Program-made: the position numbers and the translations under genes
Notes under the pieces: generated by a model
Seen by the model: the letters and a program-made list of their open reading frames with translations, nothing else
The model's database searches: none
What the model was told of the DNA's origin: nothing
In this document: in pieces, positions 1-4,628 of the stretch
How positions within the stretch are numbered: the first letter of the stretch is position 1
How the letters are laid out: every line of letters begins with the position of its first letter
From: an uncultured Eubacteriales bacterium
GTDB lineage: Bacteria; Bacillota; Clostridia; Oscillospirales; Acutalibacteraceae
Direction of reading: 5' to 3'
Length of the DNA stretch: 6,095 bases
NCBI GenBank assembly: GCA_900320235.1
Contig: ONRO01000132.1
Location: 1-6,095 of the forward strand

Positions 1-209
1 ATATGTGAACGCCAATATTGGTAAAATATAGCAGAAAAATGTTGAAAATTAATGCATTTATTCAGAATTTATATACAAAAGCTTATTTTTTAGAAATTTA
101 AATGGTCATTAAACTATAAAATTTTTCAACTATCTATACATATTGCACAAAAAACTGGTCTGGATTGATAAATTAAATCGTACAAAATAAAAAACTTCAC
201 ATAAAACTG
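1..209. other. AT-rich non-coding region upstream of ptsH
   Basis: I see no gene in this stretch. Stops interrupt the plus-strand frames within the first tens of bases, and no start with a ribosome binding site is visible. Base composition is very AT-rich, about 23% G+C by hand count over 1-180, against clearly higher values in the genes. The part just before the -35 box (about 182-194) is a run of A-rich sequence that could act as an UP-element for RNA polymerase alpha subunits; that is inference. A short perfect palindrome, CCAATATTGG, lies at 12-21, with no known role. The upstream neighbour is outside the window. Confidence 0.6.
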
Positions 210-237
210 TTGACCAAAGTTAAAATTGTGCTATAAT
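210..237 (+). promoter_or_regulatory. Sigma-A promoter for ptsH, extended -10 type
   Basis: The -35 box TTGACC (210-215) is five of six to TTGACA. The -10 box TATAAT (232-237) is perfect. They are separated by 16 bases. A TGC at 229-231 directly precedes the -10 box, giving the TGn extended -10 element. Transcription should begin near 243-245, leaving a leader of about 80 nt. The combination predicts strong constitutive expression, as expected for HPr. Confidence 0.88.
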
Positions 238-242
238 TACAA

Positions 243-281
243 GTAGCTAAATAGCATAAGATATGTTATAGGATTAGCTGC
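243..281 (+). promoter_or_regulatory. Hairpin at the predicted 5' end of the ptsH mRNA
   Basis: Bases 243-250 pair with 274-281 (8 bp, one G-U). Bases 251-258 pair with 262-269 (8 bp, one G-U) around a 3-nt loop at 259-261. The two stems stack with only a 4-nt bulge (270-273) on one side. The structure starts within a base or two of the predicted transcription start. It has no following T-tract, so it is not a terminator. 5'-terminal hairpins are known to protect bacterial mRNAs from decay starting at the 5' end; that role here is inference. An operator for an unknown regulator is the alternative. Confidence 0.55.
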
Positions 282-324
282 AGTTATGTTTTGGGGTATA
301 CTTTTTTAGAGGAGGATTTTTGTT

Positions 325-588
325 ATGTATGTAAAAGAAGTAATGGTTCAGAATCAGGTAGGCCTTCATGCTCGTCCGGCAACATTCTTTATCCAGAAAG
401 CTAATGAGTTCAAATCATCAATCTGGGTTGAGAAGGAAGAGAGAAGAGTAAATGCTAAGAGCCTTCTTGGTGTTCTTTCACTTGGTATCGTTGGCGGTAC
501 AAACATTAAGGTAATTGCCGACGGCGCTGATGAAGAAGCTGCTGTTGAAAGCCTTATCAAGCTTGTACAGTCCGGCTTTGCTGAATAA
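325..588 (+). CDS. ptsH: HPr, phosphocarrier protein of the PTS and carbon catabolite regulation
   Basis: This is a small cytoplasmic phosphocarrier of 87 residues, the usual HPr length. His15 sits in the active-site motif GLHARPA (13-19) with Arg17 and Pro18, and is the residue phosphorylated by enzyme I and passed to sugar-specific EIIA domains. Ser46 lies in AKSLLGVLSLG (44-54), matching the KSIMGVMSLG regulatory site that HPr kinase/phosphorylase modifies in Firmicutes so that P-Ser-HPr can act with CcpA. Because His15 is present, this is HPr and not the Crh paralogue, which has Gln there. The start at 325 is fixed by a strong AGAGGAGGA ribosome binding site at 308-316. The gene is monocistronic, between its own promoter and a terminator. 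No ptsI or EII gene is visible nearby, so supply of PTS partners must come from elsewhere. Codon choice is strongly biased (CTT, CGT/AGA, GCT), as in highly expressed genes. Confidence 0.96.
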   Translation: MYVKEVMVQNQVGLHARPATFFIQKANEFKSSIWVEKEERRVNAKSLLGVLSLGIVGGTNIKVIADGADEEAAVESLIKLVQSGFAE

Positions 589-606
589 TTCATATCTGCA
601 ATCCTG

Positions 607-645
607 AAAGGTGTATTAATTGTCTGATTAATACACCTTTTTTTT
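607..645 (+). terminator. Intrinsic terminator of ptsH
   Basis: Bases 607-620 and 627-640 form a perfect 14-bp stem around a 6-nt loop (621-626). The 3' arm runs into eight consecutive Ts (638-645). It lies 18 bases after the ptsH stop codon. Its strength suggests most ptsH transcripts end here and that uvrC sees only readthrough or a weak promoter. Confidence 0.95.
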
Positions 646-660
646 GTACCCTGCGGGTAC
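646..660. repeat. Short perfect inverted repeat abutting the terminator
   Basis: GTACCC (646-651) and GGGTAC (655-660) are perfect inverted arms around a 3-nt centre (652-654). The element starts on the base after the T-tract of the ptsH terminator. It is GC-rich compared with its surroundings. It has no T-tract of its own, so it is unlikely to terminate alone. It could be a back-up structure for readthrough transcripts, a protein binding site before uvrC, or chance. Confidence 0.5.
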
Positions 661-710
661 TTCAGCAGAATAAGAATGTATAAACTGCACGAGAAAAGGG
701 AAGACAGATT

Positions 711-2567
711 ATGAATATCTATGAACTGAGAGATAAGGCAATGCACCTGCCGCTGAAGCCGGGGGTGTATATAATGAAAAATATCCGGAATGAGATCATA
801 TATATAGGCAAGGCAAAGGCTCTGAAAAACAGGGTCAGTCAGTATTTCGGCTCGGATAAGAATCACCCTGAAAAGGTAAGGCAGATGGTCGCAAATGTGG
901 ATCATTTTGATTATATTATCTGTGCAAGTGAATTTGAGGCGCTTGTGCTTGAATGCAGCCTTATAAAACAGCATAAGCCTAAATATAATATATTGCTCAA
1001 GGACGATAAGGGATACAGCTATATACGCATTTCCGACGGAGAATGGAAAAGGATTAGCTTTGAGATGCAGCAGGCAGATGACGGTGCAAAATATCTTGGC
1101 CCATATATGAGCGCCTGGTATGCAAAAAATGCAGTTGATGAGGCTCTGAAGATATTCAGGCTCCCGTCCTGCTCAAAGGTTTTCCCCCGTGATATCGGCA
1201 AGGGCAGACCATGCCTGAATTATTATATAAAGCAGTGCAGCGCACCATGTGCAGGGAAGATAAGCCTGAAGGATTACAGTGAAAGCGTCGAGAGTGCAAT
1301 AAGCTTTCTGCGTTCTGGTGACAGCGACAGCATAAGGCTGATGACTGAGAAAATGAATGAAGCAGCGGAAAATCTTGAATTTGAGCTTGCAGCAAAGCTT
1401 CGTGACAGAATAAGTGCAGTAAAGAAGATCACCGAAAGACAGAATGTGGTTGATGCTTCCGTCAGGGAACAGGATGTTATCGGTGTTGCTGTTGAAAAAG
1501 GCGATGCCTGCTTCGCTGTGATACGTTTTCAGGGAGGCAGACTATATGATAAGGAGGATTTTCTGATAAAGGATATCGGAGAAAATCCGGAGCTTGAGTC
1601 AATGAGGAGCGAATTCATTCAGCAGTATTATACAATTCGTGAGAATATTCCGCCTGTGATCGCACTGGACGGAAAGGCTGAGGACAGTGAGCTTCTTAGT
1701 GAATGGCTGAGTGAAAAAAGAGGAAAGTCCGTAAGAATAAAAATCCCGCAGAAGGGCGACAATATGAGGATCGTTGAAATGAGCCGTGAAAATGCCGCAG
1801 AAAGACTTGCACAAAGCCACGGACATCTCGGACATGAGCTGACTGCCCTTGACGAACTTGCAAAACTGTTGGGACTTAAAGCTATTCCGAGGTTCATCGA
1901 ATCCTATGATATATCCCATCATGCAGGCAGCGATAATGTTGCCGGAATGGTTGTTTTCAAGGATGGCCGGCCGTTTAAAAAATCATACCGCCGCTTTGAA
2001 ATAAAAGGCTTTACGGGACAGGATGATTACGGGTCCATGAATGAGGTTATAGACAGACGTATCAGGGAGTATTATAAAAACCCTGACAGCGGAATCGGCT
2101 TCGGTCAGCTGCCCGATCTGATTCTTCTTGACGGCGGAAAGGGACAGGTATCCGCAGTCCGTCCGGTGCTTGAAAAATACGGACTTGATATACCTCTTTT
2201 CGGTATGGTCAAGGACAATCATCACCGCACAAGGGCTGTCACTGACGAGGGACATGAGATAGCGATAAATTCAAGAAGAAAAGCGTTCACCCTTGTTTCA
2301 ACTATTCAGGAAGAGGTGCACCGCTTTGCAATCGGTTATCACAGGCAGAAACACAGCAAAAGAACATTCAGTACATCCCTGACTGAAATTGAAGGTATTG
2401 GTCCGGCAAGAGCAAAGGCTCTTATGTCAACGTTCAGATCAATAAAGCGTATCAGTCAGGCGGAAATAGAGGAGCTTCTCGGCGTTGCAGGAATGACTCT
2501 TCCGGCAGCTGAGGCTGTCTATAATCATTTTCATAATGAAAATGATGACAAGGTGCAGAAAGACTGA
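711..2567 (+). CDS. uvrC: UvrC, nucleotide excision repair endonuclease subunit
   Basis: UvrC makes the 3' and 5' incisions around a DNA lesion after UvrA and UvrB have located it. At 618 residues it is full length. The N-terminal GIY-YIG nuclease has GVY at 18-20, YIG at 31-33, Arg41 and Glu76, and makes the 3' cut. Cys154, Cys168, Cys176 and Cys180 (in RPCL and CSAPC contexts) match the cysteines reported to hold an iron-sulfur cluster in E. coli UvrC. The UVR motif that contacts UvrB spans about 209-245. The RNase H-like domain for the 5' cut has Asp400 (ESYDISH), the DD pair at 438-439, Asp474 (LLDGGKGQ) and His537 (EEVHRFAI). Tandem helix-hairpin-helix motifs (about 556-608) bind DNA. 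The start is supported by the family-typical distance to the first motif; its Shine-Dalgarno (AAAGGGAAG, near 695-703) is modest. No good promoter is visible. Confidence 0.97.
   Translation: MNIYELRDKAMHLPLKPGVYIMKNIRNEIIYIGKAKALKNRVSQYFGSDKNHPEKVRQMVANVDHFDYIICASEFEALVLECSLIKQHKPKYNILLKDDKGYSYIRISDGEWKRISFEMQQADDGAKYLGPYMSAWYAKNAVDEALKIFRLPSCSKVFPRDIGKGRPCLNYYIKQCSAPCAGKISLKDYSESVESAISFLRSGDSDSIRLMTEKMNEAAENLEFELAAKLRDRISAVKKITERQNVVDASVREQDVIGVAVEKGDACFAVIRFQGGRLYDKEDFLIKDIGENPELESMRSEFIQQYYTIRENIPPVIALDGKAEDSELLSEWLSEKRGKSVRIKIPQKGDNMRIVEMSRENAAERLAQSHGHLGHELTALDELAKLLGLKAIPRFIESYDISHHAGSDNVAGMVVFKDGRPFKKSYRRFEIKGFTGQDDYGSMNEVIDRRIREYYKNPDSGIGFGQLPDLILLDGGKGQVSAVRPVLEKYGLDIPLFGMVKDNHHRTRAVTDEGHEIAINSRRKAFTLVSTIQEEVHRFAIGYHRQKHSKRTFSTSLTEIEGIGPARAKALMSTFRSIKRISQAEIEELLGVAGMTLPAAEAVYNHFHNENDDKVQKD
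2524..2546. repeat. Perfect 11-bp inverted repeat inside the 3' end of uvrC
   Basis: Bases 2524-2534 and 2536-2546 are exact reverse complements around one central base (2535). In RNA this could fold into a tight stem of about 10 bp. It encodes the UvrC tail around NHFHNEND and lies about 20 bases before the stop. It is AT-rich with no T-tract behind it, so it is not a classical terminator. It could stabilise the mRNA 3' end, bind a protein, or reflect the repetitive codons of the tail. Confidence 0.5.
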
Positions 2568-2664
2568 TGTTTTCATTCAGCATGACGCACCGGGGCAGAA
2601 TTCCATTATTGTGCGCCCGTGAATAAAAAATCATTGAAAAAGAAAAACAAATCCGGAAAAAGTA
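2552..2664. other. uvrC 3' end and uvrC-rsmD gap; no canonical terminator
   Basis: No stem followed by a T-run is visible after uvrC. GGTGC (2552-2556) and GCACC (2587-2591) can close a loop that contains a smaller imperfect hairpin, 2564-2569 with 2574-2580, spanning the uvrC stop codon. A second weak pairing joins CGCAC (2586-2590) and GTGCG (2611-2615). The rest is A-rich up to the rsmD promoter. Termination of uvrC may be Rho-dependent, or transcripts may run into the rsmD operon. Confidence 0.4.
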
Positions 2665-2693
2665 TTGACAATTGAGGTGTTTTTAAGGATAAT
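2665..2693 (+). promoter_or_regulatory. Sigma-A promoter for the rsmD-coaD operon
   Basis: A perfect -35 TTGACA (2665-2670) is followed after 17 bases by GATAAT (2688-2693), five of six to TATAAT. A perfect TATAAT overlaps just downstream (2694-2699), but it would need a 23-base spacer and is less likely to pair with this -35. The predicted start is near 2699-2701, leaving a leader of about 75 nt before rsmD. Confidence 0.87.
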
Positions 2694-2700
2694 TATAATA

Positions 2701-2740
2701 TATAACTGTGCGCAGGAAAATTCTTCCTGCGCAGGTTATA
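2701..2740 (+). promoter_or_regulatory. Strong hairpin at the predicted 5' end of the rsmD operon mRNA
   Basis: A GC-rich 10-bp stem (2709-2718 with 2724-2733) has a 5-nt loop. It is extended by a 6-bp lower stem (2701-2706 with 2735-2740) across a small internal loop of two bases against one. The foot of the hairpin coincides with the predicted transcription start. No T-tract follows, so premature termination is not predicted. mRNA stabilisation, or a binding site for an unknown factor, is inferred. Confidence 0.6.
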
Positions 2741-2774
2741 ATTCGTATCAGCAAATGGAAAAAGGAATAATTAT

Positions 2775-3320
2775 ATGAGAGTTATTACAGGCTCAGCAAG
2801 AGGAAGAAAACTGGAATCTCCGACAGGAAATGACGTCAGACCAACTACTGATGTCGTTAAGGAGGCAATTTTCAGTATTATACAATTCGATGTAGAGGGC
2901 TGCACTTTTCTTGATGCCTTTGCAGGCTCGGGTCAGATGGGACTTGAGGCACTCAGCAGGGGCGCATCAAAAGCTTATTTTATCGACAGCAGCCGCCGCT
3001 CTATGGCGGTAATAAAAAAGAATATCGGTATCTGCGGCTTCTCTGCTGAAAAAGCTGTTACCGTTCAGGCGGATTCTGTCAGCTATATTGCAGCCTCGGG
3101 AAAAAGCTTTGATATAATTTTTCTTGATCCGCCGTATATGACCGGACTTCTTCAGAAAGCACTTGCGGCTGCGGAAAAAGCAGTCAGTGAAAACGGCATC
3201 GTGATCTGTGAGCACCCGAAGGAGGAAGAACTGCCGGAAACGGTCGGAGAGCTTACGCTCAGAAAGAATTACAGATACGGTAAAATTATAATAAGCGTAT
3301 ATAAAAAAGCAGAAGAATAA
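2775..3320 (+). CDS. rsmD: RsmD, 16S rRNA (guanine-966-N2)-methyltransferase
   Basis: RsmD methylates the N2 of G966 (E. coli numbering) in 16S rRNA during small-subunit assembly, using S-adenosylmethionine. The protein is 181 residues, the normal family length. The N-terminus MRVITGSARGRKL is family-typical. VRPTTDVVKEAIFSII (21-36) matches the conserved substrate-side segment. The SAM-binding motif LDAFAGSGQMGLEALSRGA (46-64) is intact. Asp71 ends the second strand and should contact the SAM ribose. DPPY (118-121) is the catalytic motif of amino-methylating enzymes. The C-terminal RYGKIIISVYK closes the Rossmann-like fold. The start at 2775 has AAAGGA at 2761-2766, 8 bases upstream. It is first in a probable operon with coaD, an adjacency widely seen in bacteria. 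Confidence 0.95.
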   Translation: MRVITGSARGRKLESPTGNDVRPTTDVVKEAIFSIIQFDVEGCTFLDAFAGSGQMGLEALSRGASKAYFIDSSRRSMAVIKKNIGICGFSAEKAVTVQADSVSYIAASGKSFDIIFLDPPYMTGLLQKALAAAEKAVSENGIVICEHPKEEELPETVGELTLRKNYRYGKIIISVYKKAEE

Positions 3321-3400
3321 TTCTAAAGCATTATACTCAGGAAACAGTGTGCTGAATGAAAATCAGCAGGGAGTGTTTCGCCAGCAAAGGTTGTGTTAAG

Positions 3401-3895
3401 ATGAAAACAGCGATATGTCCGGGAAGCTTTGACCCGGTGACATACGGTCATATAGATATAATTAAAAGAGCAGCAGGTATTTTTGATAAGGTGATAGTAG
3501 GCGTTCTTGTCAATGTTGAGAAAAAGCCGTGGTTCACTATCGAGGAAAGAACCGATCTGCTGAAAAAAACTGTCGGAGATATTCCGAATGTTGAAATAGT
3601 CGGCTTTGACGGACTTCTTGTTGACTTTGCAGCAAAGCATAATGCGAATGTGATAGTCAAGGGACTTCGTGCTGTGTCTGACTTTGAATATGAGTTTCAG
3701 ATGGCTCTGACAAATAATAAGCTCAATAATAAAATTGAGACAGTCTTTCTTACAACAAGCTCAGAGCATATGTATCTCAGCTCAAGCATAGTAAAACAGG
3801 TCGGACTTCTCGGGGGAGATATTTCTCCGTTCGTTCCCGAATTTGTCCATGACGAAATACTATTAAGAATAAGACAAAGGAGTAGTTTAAAATGA
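3401..3895 (+). CDS. coaD: Pantetheine-phosphate adenylyltransferase (CoaD, PPAT)
   Basis: CoaD catalyses the fourth step of coenzyme A synthesis: ATP plus 4'-phosphopantetheine gives dephospho-CoA and pyrophosphate, in the cytoplasm. From 3401 the protein is 164 residues, as usual for this hexameric nucleotidyltransferase. The N-terminal PGSFDPVTYGH (7-17) contains the T/HxGH signature, with His17 stabilising the transition state. VKGLR (86-90) and the C-terminal SSSIVKQ (127-133) match the nucleotide-binding ISSTxVKE segment. An in-frame upstream ATG at 3356 would add 15 residues. I prefer 3401 because family members begin just before the CPGSFDP strand and AAAGG lies 10 bases upstream. rsmD ends 80 bases earlier with no terminator between them. 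The stop overlaps the next start as ATGA, suggesting translational coupling. Confidence 0.95.
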   Translation: MKTAICPGSFDPVTYGHIDIIKRAAGIFDKVIVGVLVNVEKKPWFTIEERTDLLKKTVGDIPNVEIVGFDGLLVDFAAKHNANVIVKGLRAVSDFEYEFQMALTNNKLNNKIETVFLTTSSEHMYLSSSIVKQVGLLGGDISPFVPEFVHDEILLRIRQRSSLK

Positions 3896-4458
3896 AAATC
3901 GAAATGCTTATAGACGAACTTCAGGAGATTGTAGATGAGGCATTTACACTTCCTCTCAGCGGAGGAAAAACCGTTGTCAATACCGAGCGTATCAAGGAAA
4001 TCATCGATGATATGAGATCAAATCTTCCTGTTGAGCTCAAGCAGGCAAAAAGTATTGCGGCTGACCGTACAAATATCATCAATAAATCCAAGGCAGAGGC
4101 TGAACGTATTGTTCAGGAGGCAGAGGACAGATCAAAGGTTATGGCTCAGCAGGCTGATGAAAGAGCTAAAAATACTGTCAGACAGGCAGAGGAAAGAGCA
4201 GCAGCCCTCGTTCAGCAGAGCGAGATCGTTGCAAGAGCTAATCAGCAGGCTGCAGATATCATTGCAAATGCAGATAAACAGGCTTCTGAGATCAAGGGAG
4301 CTGCAAACAGCTATATCGACGGAATAATGAAAAAGGCAGATGAGGAGCTTTCAAGGAATCTTGCTGACCTTAAAAAGACCCGTGAAAGCCTGAAGAACTA
4401 TCAGCTTCAGGGCGGAAAAAGACAGGGCGCAAAGCATAATAATACCAAAAGACAGTAA
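3892..4458 (+). CDS. Soluble coiled-coil protein, SepIVA/DivIVA-like (often auto-named ATPase or ATP synthase subunit B/H-like)
   Basis: This is a 188-residue cytoplasmic protein with no signal peptide, membrane segment or nucleotide-binding motif, so an enzymatic ATPase name is not supported. Residues 1-50 form a short N-terminal module (LIDELQEIVDEA at 6-17, then IIDDMR at 37-42 and LPVELKQA at 45-52). From about 52 to 168 it is Ala/Glu/Gln-rich helix without proline, predicted coiled coil, including four 11-residue repeats (70-113). The tail (174-188) is basic (GGKRQGAKHNNTKRQ). From memory, the N-terminal pattern resembles actinobacterial SepIVA, a DivIVA-related septation/envelope factor that is also encoded near coaD. 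That homology is inference. A structural relative of V/F-type ATPase stalk subunits is the alternative. AAAGGAG at 3876-3882 lies 9 bases before the ATG, and the start overlaps the coaD stop (ATGA). Confidence 0.72.
   Translation: MKIEMLIDELQEIVDEAFTLPLSGGKTVVNTERIKEIIDDMRSNLPVELKQAKSIAADRTNIINKSKAEAERIVQEAEDRSKVMAQQADERAKNTVRQAEERAAALVQQSEIVARANQQAADIIANADKQASEIKGAANSYIDGIMKKADEELSRNLADLKKTRESLKNYQLQGGKRQGAKHNNTKRQ
4099..4230 (+). repeat. Four 33-bp in-frame repeats coding an 11-residue (hendecad) heptad-variant
   Basis: Within the coiled-coil gene, residues 70-80, 81-91, 92-102 and 103-113 align without gaps at 11-residue spacing. The rough consensus is A-K-x-x-V-x-Q-A-E-E-R, seen best in SKVMAQQADER and AKNTVRQAEER. 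The DNA copies have diverged in synonymous positions. The protein-level repeat therefore looks selected rather than a recent duplication. Eleven-residue periodicity favours straight or slightly right-handed coiled coils. Confidence 0.65.
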
Positions 4459-4628
4459 GCGGCTGCATGATAATGCATTAAAGCACATATGGATTTAAAG
4501 GATAAAAGGGATAGAAAAGAAAAAAGGAATGTAGGTTAAGCCTGCCGTTTTGCTGCGGCTTGTCTTGTGTTGATCCGGAGTTTGTGTTTCTGAAAGCTTC
4601 TTCGGATAGTGTATAAGGGTGATGAAAA
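4459..4628. other. Gap between the coiled-coil gene and the transglutaminase gene
   Basis: No gene and no clear promoter are visible. A purine-rich tract (about 4496-4530) is followed by two possible hairpins. One is AAGCC (4538-4542) with GGCTT (4557-4561), extended by two pairs across a bulged T. The other is an 8-bp stem, 4573-4580 with 4600-4607, with one G-U and a 19-nt loop. A broken T-rich stretch (4560-4571) after the first hairpin makes it at best a weak terminator. The downstream gene may therefore be partly co-transcribed with coaD, or it may have a promoter that departs from the sigma-A consensus. Confidence 0.45.

Noticed and set aside
3..18. A partial match to a CcpA cre site far upstream of ptsH
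   Set aside because: The right half deviates from the consensus at key positions, and it lies over 200 bp from the promoter.
679..684. TATAAA as the -10 box of a uvrC promoter
   Set aside because: No -35-like hexamer lies 16-18 bases upstream, and there is no TGn extension in register.
366..974. A 202-codon minus-strand open frame covering part of ptsH and uvrC
   Set aside because: It lies opposite two clearly conserved genes, spans the ptsH terminator, and its translation shows no recognisable domain. It is an antisense shadow.
2694..2699. Perfect TATAAT as the -10 box of the rsmD promoter
   Set aside because: It would need a 23-base spacer from TTGACA. GATAAT at 2688-2693 gives the optimal 17.
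3356..3400. Upstream ATG adding 15 residues to CoaD, with an AGGAAA-like site at 3340
   Set aside because: Family members start just before the CPGSFDP strand, and the added residues look unstructured. The site at 3401 has its own AAAGG. The longer form is possible but less likely.
4031..4327. A 98-codon open frame on the plus strand, in another frame of the coiled-coil gene
   Set aside because: It arises from the repetitive Ala/Glu/Gln codons of the real gene. The product is Arg/Gln/Leu low complexity with no supported start.
4529..4534. An ATG-TAG start-stop element after a purine-rich run
   Set aside because: The purine run touches the ATG with no proper spacing, so initiation there is unlikely.
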